NCBI GenBank assembly: GCA_910586105.1
Contig: CAJUGU010000024.1
Span: forward strand, 1-39,594
Reading direction: 5' to 3'
Source: an uncultured Eubacteriales bacterium
GTDB lineage: Bacteria > Bacillota > Clostridia > Oscillospirales > Butyricicoccaceae
Length of the DNA stretch: 39,594 bases
Position 1 is the stretch's first letter. Every line of letters begins with the position of its first letter. Positions 23,166 to 31,080 of the stretch are shown here, one piece after another. A model generated the notes under the pieces. That model did no database searches. It saw only the letters and a program-made list of their open reading frames with translations, and was not told where the DNA came from. A program made the position numbers and the translations under genes.

Positions 23166-23897
23166 TCAGCCGCCCGCCGCGCCGTTCAGCCCGAGGACGT
23201 ATTCTTCCAGGCAAACGCCCGTTTCCTGCATCTCGGCGGCGGCTTCCTCGCCAACATATCGGTAGTGCCACGGTTCATAGTCCGTCTGCGTGATCTCCGT
23301 TTTGTCCGCCGGATATCGCAAAATAAAACCGTATCTCCATGCGTTCTGTTTCAGCCAGTCGTAGACCTGCTGCCCATACGAATGCACACCGTCCGCGTTG
23401 ATATCCACCGCAAGCCCGGTCTGGTGTTCGCTGTGTCCGACCGCCGCCACCCATTTGAGCGCTTCCGTCTTCGCGTCCGACGCGGAGATACCCTGCGCAA
23501 GGAACCCCTCCACCTTTTCATCCACCAGCTCCCGCTGCTTTTCCGCCGTGCGATAGCCGGAGGCTACGACCGGGTAAACGCCCTGCGCGCGCATATCGTC
23601 AAACATTTGCTGAAGCGCCGGATATATGCGGGAATCTACCCGCTGGCCGTTGGAAAGCTCGGTCAGCTCGTTCTCCCAGCCGCGCGGCAGGCCGCATTCC
23701 GCATTGACTAAGATCAGGTTCCAGCCGTGTTCCAATCCGGCGGTGCGAACGCCAAAGGGAAGGCGTTCCAGCAAGCCCGCCCGGCCGGTCAGGAACCCGT
23801 TTGCCGTCAGGAATCCGACGATCGCGAACGCCGTCAGGATCGTCAGCAGGAACGGCGGCGCCGTCCGCCGCCTGCGGCTTTTTTGATGCTTCCTCAT
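23166..23897 (-). CDS. D-alanyl-D-alanine carboxypeptidase, VanY/M15B family
   Basis: A 243-residue membrane-anchored zinc peptidase that trims D-Ala from peptidoglycan stem peptides. An Arg/Lys-rich N-terminus and one hydrophobic helix (about 15-35) form a signal anchor. The peptidase domain has ASGYRTAEKQRELV, the zinc motif GHSEHQTGLAVDI (S-x-H-x-x-G-x-A-x-D) and EPWHYRYV (E-x-W-H), so all zinc ligands and the catalytic Glu are present. The start at 23897 follows GGGAG. No van resistance genes are near; a housekeeping cell-wall role is more likely than vancomycin resistance. It lies directly downstream of the broken permease gene and may have shared its transcript. Confidence 0.93.
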   Translation of the reverse strand: MRKHQKSRRRRTAPPFLLTILTAFAIVGFLTANGFLTGRAGLLERLPFGVRTAGLEHGWNLILVNAECGLPRGWENELTELSNGQRVDSRIYPALQQMFDDMRAQGVYPVVASGYRTAEKQRELVDEKVEGFLAQGISASDAKTEALKWVAAVGHSEHQTGLAVDINADGVHSYGQQVYDWLKQNAWRYGFILRYPADKTEITQTDYEPWHYRYVGEEAAAEMQETGVCLEEYVLGLNGAAGG

Positions 23898-23908
23898 TGC
23901 TTCACTCC

Positions 23909-24855
23909 CTACATTTCAGCCGCTCGGTCACGCTCTGGCGGCTGCTCCAACGATAGGCCCGATACGGCGCGCCCGCTTCCAGCAGAAGCAGCGCCGGAAA
24001 CACGATCGCCGTCGGTCAGATATTGGGATGGAAATCGAAAAACCAGATCCGCGCGCAGACCGGGCGGGCGATCCCCCAGCGCCTCCAAAAGACTGAGCGG
24101 TACGACAAAGGCCGCCGACAACAGCACATACGCCCAGCCACACCTCCAGCATCGACAGGAGCGCCGCCGCAAAAATGCCCGGGCTGGGGATAGCGTCGCA
24201 TAATCCCCCGAAAAGCTGACCTGCGCCGCCAGCAGGGGCAGGCACGCCGTCCGGACGCAGGGCAGAGCAAGCCACGTCCCGCGTGCGTCTGACTTCCGCT
24301 CGGATAAGTACAGCGGGTTTACGCCCGCGTTGATGCAGTTCGGCGCGTTTGAGCCGGAGGAATCGCCGCAGTCGGTAAGCACGGTTTCCAGATCCGCTTC
24401 CACATTTGCGGTATCCACAAATTTGACGATGCCCGTGACCGTTCCCGTATCCGCCCGATCTTGCCGGAAGGCGTCCGCCAGTCCGTCCGCGGGGGCGTCC
24501 AGATAGGCTTTCGGCACGGCGATCGTACCATACCGCACCCCGGATAGTTTTGCCACCATCCGGCGAGGATAAACTTCCGCGTGCGTTTTTGCCCATGTAC
24601 GGTCAGTTCCAGCGTCAGCTCCGCCCCGACTTCCTGCGGGACGCCCAGCCGTTCCAGCGTCCCGGTATCTGCTATGACTCCATCCGCCAGGACGGGCGCG
24701 CGGCCTTCGGCCGGTTCTATGAACCGGTATTACAGGGCGGTTTCGCCGTAGTACCAGAAAAGCGTTTCCTGCTTCGCGAGCGTCAGGTTGTCCACATTGT
24801 CTGCCAGCGTTTTATTTAAAAGCGCCTCGTCTTCGACGATCCGGATACGTTTCAT
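23909..24855 (-). pseudogene. decayed FtsX-type ABC permease gene with a response-regulator-like start
   Basis: The reading begins at ATG 24855 after a strong GAAGGAGGG with MKRIRIVEDEALLNKTLADN, which looks like the N-terminus of an OmpR-type response regulator. It stops at TAA 24730-24732. Beyond it, fragments of an ABC permease extracellular domain appear in changing frames: VIADTGTLERLGVPQEVGAE; VRYGTIAVPKAYLDAP; NVEADLETVLTDCGDSSGSN, then NCINAGVNPLYLSERKSD; and, in another frame, SPGIFAAALLSMLEVWLGV. These resemble the MacB/FtsX-like permeases of clostridial antimicrobial-peptide transporters. Several frameshifts and at least one stop rule out function. The last detectable pieces end just before the VanY-type gene. 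Confidence 0.75.
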
Positions 24856-24945
24856 TGGGTCGCCCCCTCCTTCGAGTAACGTTCCGTATAACAGGCAAAT
24901 GTCCGCGAAATGTTACCGCGAGCATATTTTCCCCCTGCCCGCTGC

Positions 24946-24975
24946 AAAAAAACGGAGGACATGCGCTGCCCTCCG
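24946..24975 (-). terminator. terminator of the rimM-trmD/tag operon
   Basis: On the minus strand CGGAGG (24970-24975) pairs with CCTCCG (24953-24958), with inner pairs possible, followed by seven T (24946-24952). It lies about 45 bases after the stop. Confidence 0.8.
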
Positions 24976-25020
24976 CTTTCATCGATTTCCTGCGTTTTCA
25001 CAATGTGGGCGGGCGCTGCT

Positions 25021-26532
25021 TTAAAGCGGCCTGCCGCCGTATTTTTGTACGATCTCCTCGTACACGCAACAGGTTTTTAAATGGTCGTTTACCACGCCGA
25101 CTGCCTGCAAAAAAGAATATACGATCACCGTCCCGACAAAGCGGAAGCCCAGCTTTTTTAAATCCTTGCTGATTTGGTCGGAAAGCGGCGTGGACGCGGG
25201 CATCTGCTCGATCGTGTCCCAGCCGCCGACCAGCGGCACGCCGTCCACGTAGTCCCACAGGAAGCGGTCAAATCCGCCGGGGCGTTCTTCGAGCGTTAAG
25301 AACGCTTTCGCGTTGCCGATCGCCGCGTCGATCTTCCGGCGGTTGCGGACAATGCCGGGATCGGCCATCAGCGACGCGATCTTTTCTTCATCGTAACAGG
25401 CGATCTTCACAGGGTCGAAGCCGTCGAACGCCGCCCGAAAGGCTTCCCGTTTCTTCAAAATCGTGATCCATGATAATCCCGCCTGCATCGATTCCAGCAG
25501 CAGCATTTCGAACAGCTTGCGGCTGTCATGCACTGGCCTGCCCCATTCGTTGTCATGATATGCAATATAAATGGGAAGGTCGCCCGCCCATGGGCAACGG
25601 TTTTTTTCCGCTGCTTGCGTCTCCGTTGGAGCCGTTGGCGCGGGGACATGCTCCACACCTGCACGCTCCGTTCCTGCGGGCTCCGCCGATACCGTTTCCT
25701 GTCCCTGCGGCGCTTCCTTGAGAACGGTTGACGCCGGTTCGTGCTCTGGCGAAGTGGTAAGCGCAGGTTGCAGGCACCGCTCCTCCGGTTGCGAAGCGTT
25801 CGCCGCTTCCTGCGCAAGCTCGTCTAAAATCCTGCGATCGGCTTTATCGCGCGGTACAAATTCTGCGAACAGGTCGGGACGGTCGTCCCGCGTGCGCCGC
25901 AGGCTCATTTTGCGCCGCCAGCGCACAATGTTAGCATGATGCCCGGATAAAAGAACCTCCGGCGCCGCGCGTCCGCGCCATACTTCGGGGCGGGTGTACT
26001 GCGGATGCTCCAGCAGCCCGTCCCAATGGCTTTCTTCCTGAAAGGCAGTCTCGTCCGGCAGCACCCCCGGCGCCATTCGGCAGACCGCGTCCGCGACCGC
26101 CATTGCCGGGATTTCCCCGCCCGTCAGTACAAAATCCCCAATCGAGATCTCCTCGTCGACGCATTCATCAATGAACCGTTGGTCGACGCCTTCGTAATGC
26201 CCGCAAACAAGGATGAACCGCCCCCGTTCCAGCAGTTCCCGCGCCTTTTGCTGGCAGAAGGGCGCGCCCTGCGCGCTCATGAGTACCGTGTGCACGTGTT
26301 CCCCGCCGCTGATCGCCTGATGGCACAAATACAACGGCTCCGCCAGCATAACCATGCCGCGCCCGCCGCCATAAGGCGAATCGTCGGCCTTATGATGCTT
26401 GTCAAACGCCCAATCGCGGATGTTATGCGCCCGCACCTCAATCAGCCCGCGCGCCTGTGCGCGTCCGATCACCGACTCGTTCATGACGCTGTCGATCAGC
26501 GCCGGGAACAGGGTCATAATATCGATCTTCAT
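25021..26532 (-). CDS. trmD: fusion protein: tRNA (guanine37-N1)-methyltransferase TrmD plus 3-methyladenine DNA glycosylase I (Tag)
   Basis: One uninterrupted 503-codon frame. Residues 1-237 are a full TrmD, a SPOUT enzyme that methylates G37 of tRNAs: MKIDIMTLFP, SPYGGGRGM (52-60), CGHYEGVDQR (110-119), SIGDFVLTGGE (130-140), and Asp171 in SHWDGLLEHPQYTRP. Residues about 238-310 form a Glu/Ala/Pro-rich linker. Residues 311-503 are a full Tag, which removes 3-methyladenine from DNA: RCPW (Cys313), AYHDNEWG (His326), LESMQAGLSW with catalytic-type Glu347, and a zinc tail with His484 and Cys488 spaced H-x3-C. Both active-site sets look intact. The start overlaps the rimM stop as ATGA. Such a joining of tRNA modification and DNA alkylation repair is unusual. 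Confidence 0.93.
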   Translation of the reverse strand: MKIDIMTLFPALIDSVMNESVIGRAQARGLIEVRAHNIRDWAFDKHHKADDSPYGGGRGMVMLAEPLYLCHQAISGGEHVHTVLMSAQGAPFCQQKARELLERGRFILVCGHYEGVDQRFIDECVDEEISIGDFVLTGGEIPAMAVADAVCRMAPGVLPDETAFQEESHWDGLLEHPQYTRPEVWRGRAAPEVLLSGHHANIVRWRRKMSLRRTRDDRPDLFAEFVPRDKADRRILDELAQEAANASQPEERCLQPALTTSPEHEPASTVLKEAPQGQETVSAEPAGTERAGVEHVPAPTAPTETQAAEKNRCPWAGDLPIYIAYHDNEWGRPVHDSRKLFEMLLLESMQAGLSWITILKKREAFRAAFDGFDPVKIACYDEEKIASLMADPGIVRNRRKIDAAIGNAKAFLTLEERPGGFDRFLWDYVDGVPLVGGWDTIEQMPASTPLSDQISKDLKKLGFRFVGTVIVYSFLQAVGVVNDHLKTCCVYEEIVQKYGGRPL

Positions 26533-27032
26533 TCAATAAGCCCCTCGATGGTTTCCACTACGATCTGCCCGCCTTCCAGGTCAACCTCCACAAGGAACGG
26601 CGCGCACGCCGGGATCAATGCATCCTTTTGCCCTTCGCGGGCGATCACATACATATCATGCGCCGGGTTGGGAAGCACTTCCCGGAGCGTGCCGACGGTC
26701 GTTTCCGTCCGCCGGTCGAATACCGGAAGGCCTAAAATATCCTGCACGAAAACCAGATCTTCTGGCAGGTCGACCGATTCCCGGTCAATGTACAGCACCG
26801 TACCGCGGAGCGCTTCCGCGGCTTCGCAGGTGGTTATACCTTCCAGGCGCATGATGACACAGCCTTTGTGTACAAAGCTCTTTTGCACACGGAACGGTTT
26901 CCGGTTCTCGTCATAAAGAGTGTCGAAATCTGCCAGAACTTCCGGTGTGTCGCACCAGGACTGTACCTTTACCTCGCCAGCGACGCCGTGGGTGTTTACG
27001 ATCTGCCCCGCTTCCAAATAGCGTTTTTTCAT
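26529..27032 (-). CDS. rimM: 16S rRNA processing/ribosome maturation factor RimM
   Basis: A 167-residue assembly factor for the 30S subunit head that binds ribosomal protein uS19. The N-terminal beta-barrel has LEAGQIVNTHGVAGEVKVQS (family pattern G-x-I-x-x-x-H-G-x-x-G-E-V). The C-terminal PRC-barrel has VQDILGLPVFDRR, VGTLREVLPNPAHDMYVIA and 'LIPACAPFLVEVDLEGGQIV'. The start at 27032 has GGAGGAG upstream; the open frame further up adds ten unsupported residues. It is followed with a 4-base overlap by trmD, the usual partner, but rpsP, the KH-domain gene and rplS of the classic operon are not here. A weak promoter TTGACG (27092-27097), N17, TAAACG is possible. Confidence 0.94.
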   Translation of the reverse strand: MKKRYLEAGQIVNTHGVAGEVKVQSWCDTPEVLADFDTLYDENRKPFRVQKSFVHKGCVIMRLEGITTCEAAEALRGTVLYIDRESVDLPEDLVFVQDILGLPVFDRRTETTVGTLREVLPNPAHDMYVIAREGQKDALIPACAPFLVEVDLEGGQIVVETIEGLIE

Positions 27033-27177
27033 GGGGTCTCCTCCATTGATTTCTATTGACAAAAGAGACGTTTACATCTCCAGTTATTCTGCGTCAAGTG
27101 TCGTTGTGCAATTCATTTCGCGTTGCGCAGCTCTTTCTGTCACGACTTCACAAGGCGTTTTGCACTGCATAAACCCG

Positions 27178-27350
27178 CCCATCCCGCCGTCGTTCTGGCG
27201 GGCTGGGCAGCGCTCATAAACGGTTTGGGACGCGCCCATCCCCGCCGCAGCGGAAATAAAGTTTTTACTCGATTTTTTTACAAAAAAATCGCGGGTGCAG
27301 GGCAGAGCCCTGCCGCCGTCCGCGTAGGACGCCTCTCCGGCGAGGGGCGG
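27178..27350 (+). repeat. composite intergenic repeat (copy R3)
   Basis: It lies in the 394-base gap between rimM and the Sua5 gene, which contains no gene. It starts with a hairpin whose arms include CCCGCC (27183-27188) and GGCGGG (27197-27202), followed by a GCGCTCATAAAC motif. The 118-base part 27233-27350 is nearly identical to the reverse of 7309-7426. That part holds an AT hairpin and the GGGTGCAGGGCAGAGCCCTG palindrome; a second GGGTGCAGGGCAGA follows at about 27350. The rest of the gap (27033-27177) shows only the weak rimM promoter. Confidence 0.75.
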
Positions 27351-27426
27351 GTGCAGGGCAGAACCCGCCGCCATCCGCGCCGGTAAGGACGGCAAAGAAA
27401 TTGCTCCGGTTGGAGGTATGATATGA

Positions 27427-28455
27427 ATGGATACAATTCTGCTGAACCCTGTGATCGATCCCTCCGCGATCGATCGCGCCGCCGGCCTGCTGCGCGCCGG
27501 CGAAGTCGTTGGCATGCCCACAGAAACCGTTTACGGTTTGGGCGCGAATGCCCTTGATCCCGCCGCAGTCGCGAAAATATTCGACGCCAAAGGCCGGCCT
27601 CAGGATAACCCGCTGATCGTACACATCGCCGACGCCGAAGCGTTAGAACGCATCTGCGACGACGTTCCAGAGCCCGCAAAACGCCTCGCCGCCGCCTTTT
27701 GGCCGGGCCCGCTGACCATGGTGCTCCCAAGAGTACGCGAGATCCCCGCCTCCGTGACCGCCGGATTGCCGACCGTCGGCGTGCGCCTGCCCGCCCACCC
27801 TGTCGCCCGGGAACTGATCCGCCGCGCAGGCGTGCCCATTGCCGCCCCCTCGGCCAACCTCTCCGGACGCCCTTCTACCACGACCGCCGCGCATGTGCTC
27901 GCCGATATGGATGGCCGCATCGCAGCCGTGCTCGAAGGCGGGCCGTGCGAGGTCGGCGTTGAATCGACCATCGTTTCCTTTGCCGGGGAAACGCCCCGGC
28001 TGCTGCGCCCCGGCGGCGTCTCGCTGGAACAACTGCGCGAGATCCTGGGGAAGGTCGATATCGACCGCGCCCTCCGGGAACAGATCGGCGACGACGCGCG
28101 CGTTTCCGCCCCCGGTATGAAATATCGGCATTACGCGCCAAAAGCGAATGTCACCGTCGTTTGCGGTACGCCCGAGGATACGGCAGCCTACATTTCCAAA
28201 CATTTGACAAATGAGACCGGCGTGCTGTGCTTTACTGAGTTCGCCTACCTGTTCGAGATGCACGAGATGCGGACCATGGGCGCTGCCGACGACCCCCTGA
28301 CCCAGGCGCGCCGGATCTTCGACGCGCTCCGCGCTTTCGACGAGACCGACGTGCAGGAGATCTATACCCAGTGCCCCTCCGATGAGGGGATCGGCCTTGC
28401 CGTCGCCAACCGCCTGAAAAAGGCGGCGGGCTTTAAAGTCGTCAATGTGGTATAA
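27427..28455 (+). CDS. sua5: threonylcarbamoyl-AMP synthase, Sua5 type
   Basis: Makes threonylcarbamoyl-AMP from threonine, bicarbonate and ATP, the first step of t6A37 tRNA modification. The 342-residue protein has the YrdC domain (about 12-205) with MPTETVYGLGANA, FDAKGRPQDNPLIVH (the K-x-R ligand motif), FWPGPLTMVL and PSANLSGRPS (S-x-N motif). A linker with APGMKYRHYAPKA leads to the C-terminal Sua5 domain (about 235-342), ending 'GIGLAVANRLKKAAGFKVVN'. This makes it the long Sua5 form, not the short TsaC. The start at 27427 follows GGAGG by ten bases. It heads a rightward operon with coaE and an M18 aminopeptidase. Confidence 0.94.
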   Translation: MDTILLNPVIDPSAIDRAAGLLRAGEVVGMPTETVYGLGANALDPAAVAKIFDAKGRPQDNPLIVHIADAEALERICDDVPEPAKRLAAAFWPGPLTMVLPRVREIPASVTAGLPTVGVRLPAHPVARELIRRAGVPIAAPSANLSGRPSTTTAAHVLADMDGRIAAVLEGGPCEVGVESTIVSFAGETPRLLRPGGVSLEQLREILGKVDIDRALREQIGDDARVSAPGMKYRHYAPKANVTVVCGTPEDTAAYISKHLTNETGVLCFTEFAYLFEMHEMRTMGAADDPLTQARRIFDALRAFDETDVQEIYTQCPSDEGIGLAVANRLKKAAGFKVVNVV

Positions 28456-28476
28456 AACCGCCGCGAGGTGCAGAAA

Positions 28477-29097
28477 ATGAAAATTATCGGTCTGACCGGA
28501 GGTTCCGGCGCAGGGAAAAGTACAGTGGCACAGTTTTTGGCCGCGCGCGGCGCAGGCTGGGTAGACGCCGATGCGGTCTACCACAAACTCTGCCGGGAAC
28601 ATCGCCGGATGCTGGCCGGATTGGCCGAAGCCTTTGGGGAGGTCCTGGATGAAGACGGCGCGCTCGATCGGTCGCGCCTCGCCCCCATCGTGTTTGCCTC
28701 CCCCGAGCGGCTGGCGCTGCTGGGACGCCTTACCTACCCCTATATCCGCGCCGCCTCGCGCGAAGCGTTCGCCGCCTGTGAACAGGCCGGAAGGCCGTTC
28801 GTGCTTTACGACGCGCCGACCTTGTTTCAATCCGGCGCGGACGAACTGTGCAGCGACGGCGCGATCGGCGTGATCGCCCCCCGCGAGTTGCGGATCGCAA
28901 GGATCATGGCGCGCGATGGCATCACGCAGGAGCAGGCGGCTTCCCGGATCGACGCGCAGCCCGGGGACGCGTTTTACCGCGCGCGCTGCCGCTGGATCGT
29001 GGAAAACGACGCCTCCCGGGAGGAGACGGAACACCGGTGCGAACGTTTGCTCACGGAAATCCTTGGCGATCGGGCGCAGGCCGGTTCCAAACGGTAA
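28477..29097 (+). CDS. coaE: dephospho-CoA kinase
   Basis: Phosphorylates dephospho-CoA in the last step of coenzyme A synthesis. The 206-residue P-loop kinase has the Walker A motif GGSGAGKSTVA (residues 8-18), WVDADAVYHKL with the substrate-binding Asp near 32, a lid region around RIMARDGITQEQAASRI, and 'IVENDASREETEHRCERLL' near the end, where the family usually has I-x-N-x-G. Length fits the usual 195-210. The start at 28477 was preferred to GTG 28468 because GAGGTG precedes it with proper spacing. It lies 21 bases after the Sua5 gene. Confidence 0.93.
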   Translation: MKIIGLTGGSGAGKSTVAQFLAARGAGWVDADAVYHKLCREHRRMLAGLAEAFGEVLDEDGALDRSRLAPIVFASPERLALLGRLTYPYIRAASREAFAACEQAGRPFVLYDAPTLFQSGADELCSDGAIGVIAPRELRIARIMARDGITQEQAASRIDAQPGDAFYRARCRWIVENDASREETEHRCERLLTEILGDRAQAGSKR

Positions 29098-29143
29098 AAC
29101 CGGGGAGCATATCCCCTGCAATAGATCAAAAGGAGCGAGTTTA

Positions 29144-30523
29144 ATGACTGCGGAACAACTTTTTTATGACAAAAAACCCGCCTTCGACCGCGCGGCCCCG
29201 GAAGCGGTCGCGGCATATGCCGAGGGCTATAAGGCGTTTCTCGACCGCTCGAAGACCGAACGCGACGCGGTGAAAGAAATGGCCGCCCGCGCCGAAGCGG
29301 CAGGCTTTACCGCGTACAAACGCGGACAGGCGCTGAAGCCGGGCGACCGCATTTATCAGGTCAACCGCGCGAAAGGGATGATCCTGGCCGTAATCGGCGA
29401 AAAAAGTCTCGCGGAAGGCGTGTGCCTGACCGCCGCCCACCTGGACGCGCCGCGCGTGGATATCCGCACCCTGCCGCTTTATGAAAGCGAAGGGATGGCG
29501 CTGTTGAAAACCCATTATTACGGCGGTATCAAAAAATATCAATGGCCCGCGATCCCGCTGGAGCTGCGCGGCGTGGTCTGCGTCTGCGACAACGGCGAGA
29601 TCAAAAAGGTCGAGGTTTCGGTCGGCGCGGATCCCTCCGATCCGAAGTTCGTCATCACCGATCTGCTGCCGCACCTCGCAAGCGAGCAGATGCAGAAAAA
29701 AATGACCGAAGGGTTTAAGGGCGAAGGGCTGAATGTACTGGTCGGCTCCCGCCCTGTGGAGGAAAAGGACGCAAAGGAACCGGTCAAGCTGGCGATCATG
29801 CGGTTGCTCCACGAAAAATATGGTATGAAGGAAGCCGATTTCCTGTCGGCAGAGCTGTGCTGCGTACCGGCGTTCAACGCCTGCGATATCGGCTTTGACC
29901 GGACCTTCGTCGGCGGTTATGGGCACGACGACCGCTGCTGTTCTTATCCGGCCGCGACTGCTCTGATGGGCTTGGAACGCATCCCGCCCCATACCTGCGT
30001 TTGCCTGCTGGTAGATAAGGAGGAAGTCGGTTCGGATGGCGTGACCGGTATGAAAAGCCGTCATTTTGACACCTTTATGGGGGATCTTTGCCGTTCACAG
30101 GGCGTTGTTCTGGAGGAGTGCTTTGAGCATTCCGTCTGCTTGTCCGCCGATGTGTGCAATGCGTTCGATCCGAATTATCCGGATGTGTCCGAGAAGCGGA
30201 ACGACGGCAGGGTGAACTGCGGATTTGCACTGGTGAAGTATACCGGTTCGCGCGGGAAGTCCGGCACATCGGATGCGACCGCAGAACTTATGGCGCGTAT
30301 CCGCACGATCTTTGACCGGGCGGGCGTTGCCTGGCAGACAGCCCAACTGGGCAAGGTCGATCAGGGCGGCGGCGGGACCGTCGCGATGTATCTGGCAAAC
30401 CGGAACATTGATACGGTGGATGCCGGGATACCCGTTTTGTCGATGCACGCGCCCTTTGAGGTGATCTCCAAGCTGGATCTGTATATGGCGTTCCGCGGCT
30501 TTGAGGCGTTTTATTTGGCGTGA
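29144..30523 (+). CDS. M18-family metal-dependent aminopeptidase
   Basis: A 459-residue zinc aminopeptidase that removes N-terminal residues from peptides. Motifs in order: AAHLDAPRVD with metal-ligand His99; the long dimer/lid insertion (about 125-240); GGYGHDDRCCSYPA with bridging Asp near 262; DKEEVGSDG with the catalytic and ligand Glu pair 293-294; CNAFDPNYPD; and 'SMHAPFEVISKLDLYMAFRG' with the last ligand His near the C-terminus. The start at 29144 has AAAAGGAGCG upstream; a longer frame overlaps coaE and lacks a ribosome site. It is the last gene of the sua5-coaE operon and is followed by a strong terminator. Confidence 0.93.
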   Translation: MTAEQLFYDKKPAFDRAAPEAVAAYAEGYKAFLDRSKTERDAVKEMAARAEAAGFTAYKRGQALKPGDRIYQVNRAKGMILAVIGEKSLAEGVCLTAAHLDAPRVDIRTLPLYESEGMALLKTHYYGGIKKYQWPAIPLELRGVVCVCDNGEIKKVEVSVGADPSDPKFVITDLLPHLASEQMQKKMTEGFKGEGLNVLVGSRPVEEKDAKEPVKLAIMRLLHEKYGMKEADFLSAELCCVPAFNACDIGFDRTFVGGYGHDDRCCSYPAATALMGLERIPPHTCVCLLVDKEEVGSDGVTGMKSRHFDTFMGDLCRSQGVVLEECFEHSVCLSADVCNAFDPNYPDVSEKRNDGRVNCGFALVKYTGSRGKSGTSDATAELMARIRTIFDRAGVAWQTAQLGKVDQGGGGTVAMYLANRNIDTVDAGIPVLSMHAPFEVISKLDLYMAFRGFEAFYLA

Positions 30524-30543
30524 AAAAGCTGTCCGGCAGGACG

Positions 30544-30597
30544 AAAGGCGCTTTCCTGTAAGGCTCCGCAATGGAGCCTTACGGAAAGCGCCTTTTT
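30544..30597 (+). terminator. strong terminator of the sua5-coaE-aminopeptidase operon
   Basis: Very long stem: AAAGGCGCTTTCC plus GTAAGGCTCC pair with GGAGCCTTAC plus GGAAAGCGCCTTT around a short loop, then a T-tract. It begins about 20 bases after the stop. Confidence 0.93.
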
Positions 30598-30665
30598 GAT
30601 GTGCCCGGAAACAGATGTAGAGCAAGGGGGAACATATTCGCGTGGGAAAGCGTTCGCCAGAGCCG

Positions 30666-31080
30666 TTATTGCAAAGCCGCTCCTTTGCGGTCGTTAAACC
30701 ATTGCCAGACGGTTTCAACGTCGGTTTCCACAAGACCAGCGATTTCATGGATCGCAATGACTCATATCGTGTTCGCCGGTCACTTTAAAATACTGCATCA
30801 ATCTTGCCGTTCCCATCTTCTGCGAGCACATCCAGAATGACATCGAGCGATGTAAGAACCTGTATTCACAAGCCCAAAGCGGCGTCTGGACGGCATCTGA
30901 CGCGGTCATGCTGCGCTGCTTTTCCTTGAAATCCGTCAGGATTCCTGTGGAAAATCGTCTTCGCCTGACCGCGCCATCTACCGTCCATCCACCACTTTCG
31001 CTTATGAATACAGGTTCGGAGATCCGATATTCGGTTTGGATCTTCTTTACGACCAGCTCCGGGATCCCGGCCACCGTCAT
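30666..31080 (-). pseudogene. decayed coding remnant downstream of the lipoproteins
   Basis: On the minus strand an ATG at 31080 overlaps the stop of the lipoprotein gene (ATGA) and starts MTVAGIPELVVKKIQTEYRI. Good coding-like pieces then appear in three different frames: SLDVILDVLAEDGNGKIDAV, next YFKVTGEHDM, and finally IHEIAGLVETDVETVWQWFN with a stop at 30666-30668. Single-base shifts between them would explain the pattern. No family was recognised. The last open frame alone (to 30745, 111 residues) has odd composition. Between here and the terminator at 30597 nothing else is seen. Confidence 0.4.

Noticed and set aside
23166..23897. Vancomycin-resistance locus (VanY here, VanW domain at 37604)
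   Set aside because: The two are 14 kb apart, no vanHAX, vanR or vanS genes are present, and both domains are common in clostridial housekeeping cell-wall proteins.
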